Counted from the first letter of the stretch, positions 24,573 through 34,072 are shown. The stretch: 52,961 nucleotides of DNA from Candidatus Methanoperedens nitratireducens (GCA_020724545.1 DYGR01000019.1:1-52961), one strand, 5' to 3'. A program made the numbers and translations. The notes: generated by a model not told the origin, from the letters alone.

Positions 24573-24586
24573 GTATATAAGTTTTT
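24573..24586 (-). promoter_or_regulatory. TATA box of ftsZ
   Basis: On the minus strand AAAAACTTATATA lies about 46-59 bases upstream of the ftsZ ATG, with a GGAGG ribosome site close to the start. The spacing suits transcription starting about 20 bases before the start codon. Confidence 0.5.
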
Positions 24587-24653
24587 CAACTGCATAGAAC
24601 TTTCAAAGAGGGGTAATTCTAGAATAAGGATATTCGAAGCTACTGCTGCAAGC

Positions 24654-25973
24654 TCATACTCCGAATTTTTTCATCATTTTTTGGATGTTGAACTTGCCTC
24701 CCTTCATACCTTTTATGGCCTTTTGCATCATCTTGTGGTATTTAAGAAGCTCGCGTACATTCTCATAATTTGTTCCTGACCCACGTGCGATCCGTGTGAT
24801 TCTCGAGCTGTTTATATGTCTTGGGTCTTCCAGTTCTTTATCTGTCATGGAGTTCATAATGTACTTATAGGTGCCAAGTTTATCCTGGGTCACGTTGTAC
24901 ATATCATCAGAGACCTTCATCCCGAGTTTACCCATGGGCAGCATCTGCATTATCTGCTTGAGAGGCCCCATTTTGTTCACGGCTTCAAGCTGTTTATACA
25001 TATCCTTCAGTGTGAATCGCCCGCTGAGCATTGCCTCCATATCAATGTCTTCACTCTTCAGGGTCTCTTCTGCTTTCTCAATAAGGGACCTGATATCCCC
25101 CATGCCCAGTAAGCGGGAGATGAACCTGTCTGCTTCGAACTTTTCAAGGTCATCTGTAGTCTCGCCAATACCGATGAAAGCAACTGCGGAATCAGTTTCA
25201 GAGACTGCTGATAACGCGCCCCCGCCTTTGGCAGTACCATCAAGTTTTGTTATGACCACACCTGTTATCCCTATGGATTTATCAAAGGCCTTTGCCTGCT
25301 CGCTTGCGAGCTGACCCATAGCCGCATCCAGAACCAGGAACTTATGATCCGGCTGAGCAGAGCTGTGGATATCCTCCATCTCCTTAATAAGATCCTTTTC
25401 AAGGGCATGTCTTCCAGCCGTGTCGATTATCTTTACATCATATTTTTCAATGGCCAGCAGTCCCCGCTGTGTAATTGCCACAGCATCACTTACATCCTTC
25501 TCACCATAGAAGAAGACTCCCATCCGATCGCACAGTGTTTTTAGCTGGTCATATGCCCCGGGCCTGAACGTATCTGCACAGATAACCGCTGCTTTTAATC
25601 CTTTCCTCTGGAAATAGCGCGCTAACTTTGCAGTCGTGGTTGTCTTACCGCTTCCCTGCAGCCCTACCATCATTATGGTCTGGGGGGCAAGCCTGACATT
25701 CGCACTCTTCCCGAGGATATTCACCAGTTCCTGGTAGACAATGCGTATCACATGCTCCCTGGGGCTCATCCCGCCTGGTGGTGATTCCTTGAGTGAGCGC
25801 TGCTTTATCCTCTGGGATAACGCCATTACAAGCTTGACATTCACATCAGCCTGCAGGAGAGCACGCTGGATATCCTTCACTACTTCGTTCACTACATTTT
25901 CATCGATTCTACTTGCACCAACAAGTTTCTTAAGTGCATCCTGAAGCGAACCGCCTAGTTTATCAAGTACCAT
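24654..25973 (-). CDS. srp54: signal recognition particle 54 kDa GTPase
   Basis: 439 residues, the usual size for archaeal SRP54. N domain (1-90); G domain with [15 protein letters not shown] (G1), DTAGRH (G3) and [11 protein letters not shown] (G4/G5); and a methionine-rich M domain (about 300-439) that binds 7S RNA and signal sequences. It targets nascent membrane and secreted proteins to the translocon with the receptor FtsY. It ends 126 bases upstream of ftsZ on the same strand and follows the oxidoreductase gene by 39 bases. No unusual features. Confidence 0.97.
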   Translation of the reverse strand: MVLDKLGGSLQDALKKLVGASRIDENVVNEVVKDIQRALLQADVNVKLVMALSQRIKQRSLKESPPGGMSPREHVIRIVYQELVNILGKSANVRLAPQTIMMVGLQGSGKTTTTAKLARYFQRKGLKAAVICADTFRPGAYDQLKTLCDRMGVFFYGEKDVSDAVAITQRGLLAIEKYDVKIIDTAGRHALEKDLIKEMEDIHSSAQPDHKFLVLDAAMGQLASEQAKAFDKSIGITGVVITKLDGTAKGGGALSAVSETDSAVAFIGIGETTDDLEKFEADRFISRLLGMGDIRSLIEKAEETLKSEDIDMEAMLSGRFTLKDMYKQLEAVNKMGPLKQIMQMLPMGKLGMKVSDDMYNVTQDKLGTYKYIMNSMTDKELEDPRHINSSRITRIARGSGTNYENVRELLKYHKMMQKAIKGMKGGKFNIQKMMKKFGV

Positions 25974-26012
25974 AGCCAGTTAATTTTATGATACCCATTA
26001 CGTTGGCCATAG

Positions 26013-27725
26013 TTATAAATTCAACTCTCTCAGCTTTTCCTCTGTGGGCACCCCGTTCTCATCCCATCCCCTGAAATGATAGTACTCATCCAGTGTTCTC
26101 TCAAACTCCTCTCTGTTGATCCCACCACTCCCGAATAACCTCTCTGGAAGGGTATCGTCTTTTCGCGTGAACCCTGCCCTGATATTGAACAGTCTCTCAA
26201 GGTTCCATATTCTCTCACCGCATCTTAAGAACTCCTCGGTGGAATAATCGATCCCTGTTGCAGAACTTAACAGGTTTGCGAATTCCTCTTCTGAGACCGC
26301 AAACGATGCGAACTTGCACAGCACCAGCGAATCAAGAGATGCCATCTCGTTCTGGAATATCTGCACAAGCCCTGCCTTACCTGAGAAGGTCAGGCGGTCG
26401 ATCTTCTTGGGTTTTCCCAGGATCTCGGGCGCAACCATGTAGGCACGAAGATGGCACCCTCCCCGGTTTGATGTAGCATAGGCAAGAGCCATTCCCAGAA
26501 CACCGCGCGGGTCATAGCCGGGCAGCTCAAGCCCTTTGGCATGCATTGCAACATCTTTCCCGTACGAGCCTGCAAGAGCCTTTGAGCCCCTTCCGAGTTC
26601 CTTCCCGAGCCCTTCATTCTCACCTATTTTTTTAACGAGTTCTGATAATTCCGTGATATCCTCATTCATTATCTCAGCATAGGCTGCGATCGTTGAGCCC
26701 GAGGAGATGGTATCTATGCCGTAGTCATTGCACAGTCGGTTAGCCCTGATGATGGCATCCATATCTGTATTGTTGCTGTCCGGGCCGTAAGCCCACAGGG
26801 TCTCGTACTCAGGGATCTCATGCCCTTCAAGCGCCCCGCTTTTTATGATGTGCTTGCATGCGATGATACAGTTGTAGCAGGCATGGCCTTTAATATCATA
26901 ATGCTCTTTGATGAACTCACCTGAGACTCTATCAGCACCGCCAAACTCGGAGTTCTGGAAATTCCTCGTGGGCAGTATCTTCATATAGTTCATCAGGTTC
27001 ACAAGTGCAGATGTTCCGTATGTGCTCAGTCCTTTTGATGCGACCGGGCCTGCTTTTATAAGGCGGAGCGCATCCTGGCGCGCTCTCTCAAACCCTTCTT
27101 CATCTGCTATCGTGGGTCTCTGATCCCCTTTTACAACGACAGCTTTAAGATTCTTTGAGCCCATGACCGCACCGAGTCCACCGCGGCCGCAGGCATGGAA
27201 ATAGTCGTTCATGACATTTGCAATAGTAACAAGCCGCTCACCTGCACGGCCTATACATGCCACACGCCCCTGGGGTGAAAGTTTATGGATGCATGACCTG
27301 ACGTTCTCTCCCCATAATTTTTCTGCAGGCAGTATATCGATAGCATCATTTATGATAGAGATATAGACAGGCTGCTGGGCTTTACCTTTTATTATAAGCG
27401 CATCGATCCCTGCGAATTTTAATTCTTTTCCAAAAAATCCCCCGCTGCTTGAATCAAAGATTGTACCGGTAAGAGGGGATTTAGATACCATTACATGCCT
27501 GCCTGACATCGGGGAGGCAGTACCCGTCAGAGGCCCTGTTGCAAATATAAGGATATTCTCAGGCGCAAGAGGGTAAATACCTGGATCGATGACATCGCAG
27601 TACAGTTTTACTCCAAGCCCTCTTCCCCCGATGAAGGAGTGGAGAATAGCAGTATTGCTCTTTGTTTGGGTTATTCTGCTATCGGTTAAATCAATTATTA
27701 CAATCTTTCCGGTCCAGCCGTGCAT
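26013..27725 (-). CDS. aldehyde ferredoxin oxidoreductase family protein
   Basis: 570 residues, slightly shorter than typical AOR (about 600). The N-terminal domain has GGRGLGVKLYCD and TGTASPMSGRH and binds the tungstopterin. The 4Fe-4S ligands are visible as CYNCIIAC (about 280-287), with a later Cys in DSLVLCKF. Known family reaction: oxidation of aldehydes to acids, or the reverse, with ferredoxin. The substrate cannot be read from the sequence. It begins with an HGWTGKIVIIDL motif typical of the family. It lies upstream of srp54 with a 39-base gap and may or may not share a transcript. Confidence 0.92.
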   Translation of the reverse strand: MHGWTGKIVIIDLTDSRITQTKSNTAILHSFIGGRGLGVKLYCDVIDPGIYPLAPENILIFATGPLTGTASPMSGRHVMVSKSPLTGTIFDSSSGGFFGKELKFAGIDALIIKGKAQQPVYISIINDAIDILPAEKLWGENVRSCIHKLSPQGRVACIGRAGERLVTIANVMNDYFHACGRGGLGAVMGSKNLKAVVVKGDQRPTIADEEGFERARQDALRLIKAGPVASKGLSTYGTSALVNLMNYMKILPTRNFQNSEFGGADRVSGEFIKEHYDIKGHACYNCIIACKHIIKSGALEGHEIPEYETLWAYGPDSNNTDMDAIIRANRLCNDYGIDTISSGSTIAAYAEIMNEDITELSELVKKIGENEGLGKELGRGSKALAGSYGKDVAMHAKGLELPGYDPRGVLGMALAYATSNRGGCHLRAYMVAPEILGKPKKIDRLTFSGKAGLVQIFQNEMASLDSLVLCKFASFAVSEEEFANLLSSATGIDYSTEEFLRCGERIWNLERLFNIRAGFTRKDDTLPERLFGSGGINREEFERTLDEYYHFRGWDENGVPTEEKLRELNL

Positions 27726-27814
27726 AGGCTTTAAGATATGATTTTTTGTATTAAAGGTATGGATTGGTTAACCATTCCTGGCATCTCTGTCTTTGCCAGA
27801 TCCATGGGACGACT

Positions 27815-28336
27815 TCATTTTTCAGAAGCATACTCCATGTTCATGAGTGGATCGGCCTCATCTTTAAATCGATATTCTCTTTGATTATGGTTCCCTTTTC
27901 TCTCAAGTATATTATCCCTATACATCCTTGCCAGATATGTGGATACAGTGCTAAGATTAATTTTTCCGTAGACTCTCTCGTATTGCCTCTTTACATCAAG
28001 AGAGGTGAACCAGACCCTGGGGTATTCAAATCTTAAAAACATCTCTAACCGCTCTTTCAATGTGAGCGATTCCTCATGGAATTCATCAGAGGAGGTGGAT
28101 AACTCAGGGGACTGTTTATTCTTTGATGCAGATAGTATGAACCTGGTTGCAGACATACTCCAGAATTCTCCAGCGAACTCTGCAAATGCCTTTGTTCCGT
28201 CATCTCTCACCATATATATCTGGACTTCATCTGCTTCTATCGAATTTAGATACGTTACTGCCAGTTCGGCTGAATCCGGCCCTTTGTAACTCAAACTGCC
28301 TGCATTCCTTCCATCGATCTCAAGCCGTATCTTCAT
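27815..28336 (-). CDS. winged-helix protein of unknown function
   Basis: 173 residues. The N-terminal half is a small alpha/beta domain (MKIRLEIDGRNAGS start); the C-terminal part (about 95-160) has the spacing of a winged helix (FTSLDVKRQYERVYG, STVSTYLARMYRDNILER). A GAGGT ribosome site precedes the ATG. It is upstream of the oxidoreductase gene by 89 bases on the same strand and could regulate it. No effector-binding site recognised. Confidence 0.65.
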   Translation of the reverse strand: MKIRLEIDGRNAGSLSYKGPDSAELAVTYLNSIEADEVQIYMVRDDGTKAFAEFAGEFWSMSATRFILSASKNKQSPELSTSSDEFHEESLTLKERLEMFLRFEYPRVWFTSLDVKRQYERVYGKINLSTVSTYLARMYRDNILERKGNHNQREYRFKDEADPLMNMEYASEK

Positions 28337-28737
28337 AATACCTCAAAAAATTAGAGCGCTGTCCGTCCACAGGGACGAACAGCGACGCATCCGGAATCCC
28401 CTCCGATGCCTCCTTCTGGGTGAAATAATTGTGAACGACGTGTTAGCTAAATGGAATTAATACTATATAAAGTTTTCAATTGAAATAAAGGTTAATCACA
28501 GTTATAACTAAAAAAAACTCAATGATTACTTATATTTTTTAAATATAAGCTATATACCCCCTATAAACTGATTAAGCTTTATCTGATGTTAAAATGTCCC
28601 TTAGAACCCATATATTTATCAGGATCAATTTTCCAGTAGAAATATAGGGGTAGGTTTATTTAGGTTAACTACAGTTATTTACAGTTTTTAATCAAAATAA
28701 AGTAACAATAGAAATGCAATATCTCAAAAATTCAGGA
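28337..28737. promoter_or_regulatory. 400-base intergenic region with repeated 19-base motif and TATA-like boxes
   Basis: No gene seen. GGTTAATCACAGTTATAAC (28490-28508) and GGTTAACTACAGTTATTTA (28663-28681) are near-identical direct repeats. TATA-like runs occur at about 28471-28481 and 28545-28560. A hairpin (GCTGTCCGTCC against GGACGAACAGC) lies at about 28363-28386. A GTTAGCTAAATG block at 28442 is shared with 35054. The region is upstream of the winged-helix gene and downstream of the tusA-like gene, so the repeats may be operators for the former. Confidence 0.4.
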
Positions 28738-28980
28738 TTACCCTTTCTGTATCAGGAAATGGAAATGTTCATCCTCTTTAAACCACTTTAAAAGCTGATG
28801 TCCTGCCCTCTTAGCCCAGCGCGGGATATCCTGTACAGCAGCCGGATCATCGGTAATCATCTCAAGTACCTGTCCGGGCTCAATTTTCTCCATCTCCTGT
28901 GTGGTATTAAAGATCGGTATGGGACAGTAAAGACCTATGCAATCAAGAACCCTATCAGGTTTAATCTCCTCTTCATTCAT
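28738..28980 (-). CDS. TusA/YedF-like sulfur carrier protein
   Basis: 80 residues. The CPIPIFNT motif (Cys19-Pro-x-Pro) and the LEMITDDPAAVQDIPRWAK strand-helix are those of TusA/SirA-type proteins, which carry persulfide sulfur on that cysteine for tRNA thiolation, cofactor assembly or redox reactions. The start overlaps the nitroreductase gene by 8 bases, so they are co-translated. The tight pairing with a flavin nitroreductase suggests a redox rather than tRNA role, but that is inference. Confidence 0.88.
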   Translation of the reverse strand: MNEEEIKPDRVLDCIGLYCPIPIFNTTQEMEKIEPGQVLEMITDDPAAVQDIPRWAKRAGHQLLKWFKEDEHFHFLIQKG

Positions 28981-29518
28981 CCTGTCTGCTCCTCACCCCG
29001 TACTTTTCATAGAACAGCATATCATCAAGCTTTTTCCTGAAGCTCTCTTCATGTTTTGAAGGCATGACTTTGGGGTATCCTATTGGAATGACTGTCAGCA
29101 CAAAATGGGTCCCGGGAACATTAAGTATCTCAGCGACCTTTTCCCTCTCTATACTTACCGTGCATGTCCCTATTCCAAGTTCCCATGCTGCAAGCATCAT
29201 ATTCTGCACCGCCTTGGCAGCAGCAAACCTGGGTTCTCCCAGGCGCTCAGTCCACGAGAACTTTATATCTAGCGGCGGCACAACCACGGCAATGGCCATC
29301 GGAGCATCAGCAAGATAACCAGAATATCTGGCATACCTTGAGATGGCCTTCAGGGTCTCTTTATCCTTGATAATTATAAATTCCCAGGGCTGGGTATTAA
29401 ACGGGCTTGGAGCCCACCTCGCAGCATCCAGTATCTTCCGAAGGGCTTCATCTGGAATGATCTCGGGTTTAAACTCGCGTACACTGCATCTGTTCCTGAT
29501 TGCTTCAAAAACATCCAT
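28973..29518 (-). CDS. nitroreductase family protein
   Basis: 181 residues. N-terminal RNRCSVREFKPE and ARWAPSPFNTQPWEFIII are the FMN-binding motifs of the nitroreductase family; GIGTCTVSIEREKVAEIL and VIPIGYPK complete the fold. Members are FMN-dependent NAD(P)H or ferredoxin-linked oxidoreductases with varied substrates; some archaeal forms act in F420 or cobamide metabolism. Substrate unknown here. First gene of a two-gene unit with the TusA-like carrier. Confidence 0.9.
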   Translation of the reverse strand: MDVFEAIRNRCSVREFKPEIIPDEALRKILDAARWAPSPFNTQPWEFIIIKDKETLKAISRYARYSGYLADAPMAIAVVVPPLDIKFSWTERLGEPRFAAAKAVQNMMLAAWELGIGTCTVSIEREKVAEILNVPGTHFVLTVIPIGYPKVMPSKHEESFRKKLDDMLFYEKYGVRSRQDE

Positions 29519-29600
29519 ATATTCCCTAAGTAAGCTTGCGCTTACAGGAATTTAAGCTTTGTGGTGATCTTGAGCTCATCCAATAATTTCAACTTTTTAA

Positions 29601-29660
29601 GGCGCAAAGACACAGAGAAGTATATCAAAAAAGCTCTCTGCGCCTCAGGGTCTCTGTGGC
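29601..29660. repeat. inverted-repeat element (GGCGCA/TCTCTGCGCC type)
   Basis: GGCGCAAAGA (29601-29610) faces TCTCTGCGCC (29635-29644) with one mismatch, and CACAGAGA faces TCTCTGTGG (29651-29659). Such 'cacagag...gcgcc' elements are scattered repeats in many genomes. It lies between the nitroreductase gene and a secreted-protein gene. Confidence 0.5.
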
Positions 29661-29705
29661 TTCATAGAAAATGCTCAATGCATATAGATCTTGCACTAAT
29701 ATTAT

Positions 29706-30143
29706 CTATATTAAGTCTCTGTAAATCAGCCACATCCTGAACTGCTCATATGGAGTGATTTTTCCGTCTGCAACGTAGTGTTTTACCTGGTCAATTTGTG
29801 CCTTGCTTACAGTGATTTCAATATTGCTGGTGGGGTGATCTTCGAGAATTCCGTAATCTTTGACCACATAGAAGTTTTTGTTATAGTCTGCTACTCCAAT
29901 TTTTATTGCATTAATTCCGTAGTGTTGCATCTTCTTGCTCAGAATTTGTATGTTAGCAGGAGTGTTCAATTGGTAAATTTGAGCCATAAGGCTGTCAAAG
30001 TCATCCTCCATTACAGGTTGTGTATCATTGACTACAAGCGGTTGCGAATATGGAACTAATTTATTTAACACATCGGTGAAGATGTTTGCACTTGCAGCAG
30101 GAACAAGCATCAAAATTATTAATACCGTTATAGATTTTTTCAT
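29706..30143 (-). CDS. small secreted protein of unknown function
   Basis: 145 residues with a clear signal peptide (1-19, ending ASA) and no further membrane span. The mature part is mixed alpha/beta, ending in a YEQFRMWLIYRDL helix. No cysteines in the mature chain. A GGAGG ribosome site precedes the ATG. I do not recognise the family. It stands alone between repeats and a gene-poor stretch. Confidence 0.65.
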   Translation of the reverse strand: MKKSITVLIILMLVPAASANIFTDVLNKLVPYSQPLVVNDTQPVMEDDFDSLMAQIYQLNTPANIQILSKKMQHYGINAIKIGVADYNKNFYVVKDYGILEDHPTSNIEITVSKAQIDQVKHYVADGKITPYEQFRMWLIYRDLI

Positions 30144-30230
30144 ATAATACCTCCTTGGAAGGAGGATTGCTTAAGAGCACTTAAGTCTTTGCATCAGCTT
30201 TTTAAAAAAATTGATTTAAGTATGCCCTAA

Positions 30231-30371
30231 TATGAAAGCCTTACACATATCAAGCATTTATATCAAGGCAATAAAGCAGAAAGATTATCTAAATCTGATA
30301 TGTTTGATGGTCTGGAAAAATCGACGTACCTTAGTAGAGATTTGTTGAAATTTCTGTTAAAAGAGAAATAG
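30231..30371 (+). pseudogene. possible C-terminal gene remnant in a 306-base gap
   Basis: The interval 30144-30449 has no convincing gene. A 46-codon open stretch reads a protein-like tail (HIKHLYQGNKAERLSK and STYLSRDLLKFLLKEK) directly after an in-frame stop, with no start codon before an internal ATG. It may be the end of a decayed gene. Confidence 0.2.
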
Positions 30372-30449
30372 AGAAAGAAATAACTCATATCTTCTGATTG
30401 AAATAGACAGATTTATCATAACAAAATTCTTGAAATATCAAGTAATAGA

Positions 30450-30956
30450 ATGATAAAACATCAGATAATAAAAGATGAGACAGATGACCAAATCATTTTA
30501 GCTGACAATCTACTATATAAAATTTATATTGTATCATGTTTTATTGTTTTAGGCGCATTCAGTGCTTTGTTTTCGATCTATGTACTTGATGGCGCAGAAA
30601 ACGAAATGAAATTATTAAAAATTTTTTATGCATTATTAGCACCGCTTATGCTTTATCATGGATTGTATTATCTATTGGTCAGTAATTTTGTGATTATAGA
30701 TAAAAAATCTCAAAATATAATAATCAAAAAAGACTCCATTATAAAGCGTTTTAAATGTATTAAAGAAATACCACTCTCAGATATAGAAGAAGTCAATGCA
30801 ACATATGAATTTGATAGTGATTACGGAAAACATTGGAAAGTATATGTAAAAACAACCCTGGGAGAACATAAAAAAATCTATGATGCTAGTGGTGAATCAG
30901 ATGCTAATAGAATGGAAAAAAAGATATACAATACAATCAACAGATTTACCGGTTAG
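30450..30956 (+). CDS. two-span membrane protein with a PH-like domain
   Basis: 168 residues. Two membrane segments (about 25-46 and 56-78) are followed by a beta-rich part (VIIDKKSQNIIIKKDSII, then EIPLSDIEEVNATYEF) with the pattern of bacterial PH-like (bPH) domains, ending in a helix. Function unknown; such proteins are generally membrane-associated. Stand-alone gene, AT-rich, with a poor ribosome site. Confidence 0.6.
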   Translation: MIKHQIIKDETDDQIILADNLLYKIYIVSCFIVLGAFSALFSIYVLDGAENEMKLLKIFYALLAPLMLYHGLYYLLVSNFVIIDKKSQNIIIKKDSIIKRFKCIKEIPLSDIEEVNATYEFDSDYGKHWKVYVKTTLGEHKKIYDASGESDANRMEKKIYNTINRFTG

Positions 30957-31017
30957 TTTTTGAATGGAAAAGCACTTCTGCTAATCGTATTTTTACTGTT
31001 AAGTCCTTACCATAGGA

Positions 31018-32283
31018 TCATCTTATACATTTTGCGACCTTTTCCATGATTGTATGATCATCCCCGAACTTGCAAATGGATTCGCAATGCTCGCAAAGTT
31101 CGGAGAATAAAATGTATGATATTTTGATAGCTTCTTTAGCTGCAAGAGACGGTCTTTTCAATTGCGCTATTATTTCCTTCTCTCTTTGTTCTGGTGCAAC
31201 CAGATAGAGCGATATCTTTTCTGAATCTGGAAGTGTGAGCACAAGATCGGCCAGGCGCAGGATACCGGAATAGATCGATGTGCTTTTTTCGACCTCATAG
31301 GCACTTACAATTTTATTAGTGCCTTTTTCAAACCAGATTACATCAATAAGGGCAACGGTTCTCTTAACATCTTCATCAATTTTGATATCTGGAAATTCTG
31401 GCAGAGAGATAAAAGAAAAACTTTCATTGTTATACGATTTTGCCCGGTCATTGGAAGCCACAATGACATCGTAGCCAAGAGATTTTCCAATTTTCATCAG
31501 CAGATACTGGATTTTTGTGTGCGTGTTCTCTTCTTTAACCTCAGCTTGTACCTGTTGATGCCTTTTCTTCAGGAGTTCTTTTCTCTTTTTCTCCTCTTTC
31601 TCTATTACCATCTGAGCATTTCCATTCACTACAATTTTCCCTACGCCGATATCAAAAAGCAGTCCCGAAATTGCCCCAAGGTCCTTTGATAGTAAATTCT
31701 TATATTGGTCATTTACTTGCAGAATCGTATCTCTCATCTCTAAATAATCATTCCAGGAGCCCAGCTTTTTCTTCTCTTTAAATAATAAATTGAATCCGTT
31801 TACCATAGCCGTGTTAAACGGTGGAATAATTGTTGGATGGATAAAATACAGAATATTTGCCACTGCTGGTCCCAGCCCTTTAATATTGTGATGTGATAGT
31901 TTAACAACCTCTTTAATAATCGGTTCCTCTTTATTGGCTTTGATGCACGATTCCAGGAATTGGCCGAAAAGAGATTTATTTGTATTGTTCTCATAAATAT
32001 CTGGAATCCTGAGTTTCGGTTTCCAGTAAAATGGATGGGCGGCTCCTTCAAAAACTTGTTTTTGCTCGGTTATGGCAGTCAGGACTATTTCAAGGGAAGA
32101 ACCTTTAAAATCGGCAGGAAAAGCACCTTCCTTGATATCCTTTATGACCTGTTCAACGCCCCTGCGAATTGCTCCAAAGGCTTTTAATCTTGCCTCATTA
32201 TTAACAAACCATGTGTTGTATACACTCTCTGAATCGTCTTTGTAAGCCTGTATAATAAATTGGACTCTTTCGTTATCAACCAT
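31018..32283 (-). CDS. putative PD-(D/E)XK nuclease with an HhH-like region, orphan
   Basis: 421 residues. The C-terminal part (about 265-400) has ALIDVIWFEKG and AYEVEKSTSIYSG, the D...ExEK pattern of PD-(D/E)XK restriction-type nucleases. The middle (about 130-165: NIKGLGPAVANILYFIHP) resembles a helix-hairpin-helix of DNA glycosylases. A lysine-rich helix links the two. A GGTG ribosome site precedes the ATG. No methyltransferase or specificity gene is adjacent, so if it is a restriction enzyme it is orphaned; repair or defence are both possible. The motif match is clear, the biology is not. Confidence 0.65.
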   Translation of the reverse strand: MVDNERVQFIIQAYKDDSESVYNTWFVNNEARLKAFGAIRRGVEQVIKDIKEGAFPADFKGSSLEIVLTAITEQKQVFEGAAHPFYWKPKLRIPDIYENNTNKSLFGQFLESCIKANKEEPIIKEVVKLSHHNIKGLGPAVANILYFIHPTIIPPFNTAMVNGFNLLFKEKKKLGSWNDYLEMRDTILQVNDQYKNLLSKDLGAISGLLFDIGVGKIVVNGNAQMVIEKEEKKRKELLKKRHQQVQAEVKEENTHTKIQYLLMKIGKSLGYDVIVASNDRAKSYNNESFSFISLPEFPDIKIDEDVKRTVALIDVIWFEKGTNKIVSAYEVEKSTSIYSGILRLADLVLTLPDSEKISLYLVAPEQREKEIIAQLKRPSLAAKEAIKISYILFSELCEHCESICKFGDDHTIMEKVAKCIR

Positions 32284-32380
32284 ATTAACACCTTATTTAT
32301 TATATATAGAGATCAATTTTGCCTATTTCTAATTGCGTAGAAAGCTGATTAATTTCTCTTATCCCTATCCTTTCGTGCTC

Positions 32381-32677
32381 TTATCTATCTCCTTTAGCCG
32401 ATACGGTCATAAACCTCAATGGCACGCTTCCCGTATTCAACAACATATGGGGCGCAGATGCAGGTATATACACCACATCCCCGCGTGAGATTTCCTGTTT
32501 TTCGTCCCCGATAGTCATGATGCCGTATCCAGAGAGGATATAGTATATTTCCTCAGATTCAGGGTGATGATGGGGCTGAATGCTCTGGCCGGGTTCAAGT
32601 GAAGTGTCATAGATTGCTGCAACGCTCTTTGCTATATCTGTAAGATCAAGACCGTTTTCTATCTGTTTCACGTACAT
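32381..32677 (-). CDS. cupin domain protein
   Basis: 98 residues, a single small cupin barrel. The metal-binding motif is seen as HHHPESEEIYYILSG (His, His, Glu) and the second as SAPHMLLNTG (His). Family members bind a divalent metal and act as enzymes or sensors; no substrate can be inferred. Stand-alone gene with 300-base gaps nearby. Confidence 0.85.
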   Translation of the reverse strand: MYVKQIENGLDLTDIAKSVAAIYDTSLEPGQSIQPHHHPESEEIYYILSGYGIMTIGDEKQEISRGDVVYIPASAPHMLLNTGSVPLRFMTVSAKGDR

Positions 32678-33006
32678 GAAAATATCTAATAGCTATTCTC
32701 ACTTATAATGATAATACAGGGCTATTGCAACTTTGTAGAGTTACAAATGTACACTCACTTATTTCTCACTCGAACCACTCTTTAAAATTACTTTGCTTCA
32801 GTTCGTCTATGGTGTTTTCACAAACTTTATACTATTGCTGAGGATATTGCTGAGCGTCTTTTTTACCAGGGACTCCTACCACCAAATCCACGCAGATCAA
32901 TATGGGAGATCCCCTAAGAGAGATGGTAGAGCTTGACCTCAAGGCTGAAGAGAAACACAAGCATACGTTTACAAAACTACTGAAATAAAAGTTAATCATC
33001 AGCTTC
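32678..33006. other. 329-base interval with only a short gene remnant
   Basis: Between the cupin and flavodoxin genes. A 28-codon open frame at 32902-32988 (plus strand; PLREMVELDLKAEEKHKHTF) looks like the tail of a helical, ferritin-like or decarboxylase-type protein, but lacks its body. I see no promoter, RNA or repeat. Confidence 0.25.
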
Positions 33007-33435
33007 TTATCTCTTGATTCTGCATGCCAGCAGCGAGCCCACACGCCTGCACAGTTCAAGCTCCTCATCGCCCGGCATCCTCTTTATGTTTAGGTCCTCT
33101 ACCATCTCCACACCGCAGGAAGTTAGTATCCTGTTGATCTCCTGCGTGGCTTCAAGACTCCAGCCGTATGAGCCGAATGCAAGTCCGACTTTTCCTGACA
33201 GGTTTATACCCGCAAGCCCGTTCAGGAATTTTTTCACTGTAGGCATCATGGCATGGTTATAATTTGGTGAGCCGACTGCTACTGAATCCGCATCCCTGAG
33301 CTCGTCCGCGTTCGCATCGTTCACGTTTTTCAGCACGGTCTCTATCCCTTCTGCCCTTGCTCCTTCCTCTATTGCCACAGCCATACGCTCGGTGTTGTGC
33401 GAGCCTGTGCCGTAGATGATTACAAGCTTTGACAT
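33007..33435 (-). CDS. flavodoxin-like protein
   Basis: 142 residues from the ATG at 33435 (a GTG nine bases earlier is in frame, but the GGGAG ribosome site fits the ATG). YGTGSHNTERMAVAIEEG is the phosphate-binding loop for FMN, GSPNYNHAMMPTVKKFL the second flavin loop and FGSYGWSLEA the third, as in the flavodoxin domain of FprA-type flavoproteins. The diiron beta-lactamase domain of FprA is absent. Probably a free one- or two-electron carrier. Confidence 0.88.
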   Translation of the reverse strand: MSKLVIIYGTGSHNTERMAVAIEEGARAEGIETVLKNVNDANADELRDADSVAVGSPNYNHAMMPTVKKFLNGLAGINLSGKVGLAFGSYGWSLEATQEINRILTSCGVEMVEDLNIKRMPGDEELELCRRVGSLLACRIKR

Positions 33436-33679
33436 TCTTGACACGCTCCCGATTCATAATTATTTTTCATGCTATTTCTACTTTCTCCCAAATCCGCTGT
33501 GTTGAATAAATATTGCTTAATCGATATGCAAAGACGTAATTTGCAATTTTCATGATTATTTGCAAAACCAGACATAATCAAAAATGAAATAGCTTTCTTC
33601 CATTCCTGTCTTCCTGTCTTCTTGATTGTTATCGAAAGATTAAAATAATAACAAGGCACAATATCGCTTGGGAGTCACC

Positions 33680-34072
33680 ATGAAGACTATCACTATCAAA
33701 CAATTCAACGAGAAGAACGAAGAAATTGCAGATATGCTTATGTTTTTAGGAATGAGCAGACCTATTGCCAGGATACTAAGCTATCTTAAACATGTGGATG
33801 AGGCTACAGCGGTTGATCTTGAAAGAGGTACAGGATTGCGCCAGCCTGAAGTTAGCATTGCTATGAGAGAGTTAAAGGAACATGACTGGGTAAACGAGAG
33901 GGAAGAGAAAAAGCCAGGTAAGGGAAGACCATATAAGATACACTCACTTAAAATCGGCTTCAGTGAGATAGTGGCCCAGCTTGAAAGACAGAAGAAAAAA
34001 GCTGTTGATGAAGCGCTGTTAAAGATCGAACGACTAAAGGAGTTGGGAAATATTGCACCTATTAGCTCATAA
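33680..34072 (+). CDS. winged-helix transcriptional regulator
   Basis: 130 residues from the ATG at 33680, with GGAG just upstream (a TTG at 33668 is in frame but overlaps that site). A winged helix spans about 20-90: ATAVDLERGTGLRQPEVSIA is the turn and recognition helix, and a KPGKGRPYKIHSL wing follows. The C-terminus is a coiled coil likely used for dimerisation. It resembles small ArsR/TrmB-like regulators of methanogens. Target unknown; it faces away from the flavodoxin gene, which it might control. Confidence 0.8.
   Translation: MKTITIKQFNEKNEEIADMLMFLGMSRPIARILSYLKHVDEATAVDLERGTGLRQPEVSIAMRELKEHDWVNEREEKKPGKGRPYKIHSLKIGFSEIVAQLERQKKKAVDEALLKIERLKELGNIAPISS

Noticed and set aside
24871..25314. 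Open frame of 147 codons antisense to srp54
   Set aside because: A shadow of a conserved gene; serine-rich composition is typical of reverse-frame reading.
32832..33068. Minus-strand open frame of 78 codons between cupin and flavodoxin genes
   Set aside because: Serine/valine-rich, overlaps the flavodoxin gene end, no start signal.
33420..33659. Minus-strand open frame upstream of the flavodoxin gene
   Set aside because: Poor composition, no ribosome site, overlaps the regulator leader and the flavodoxin start.
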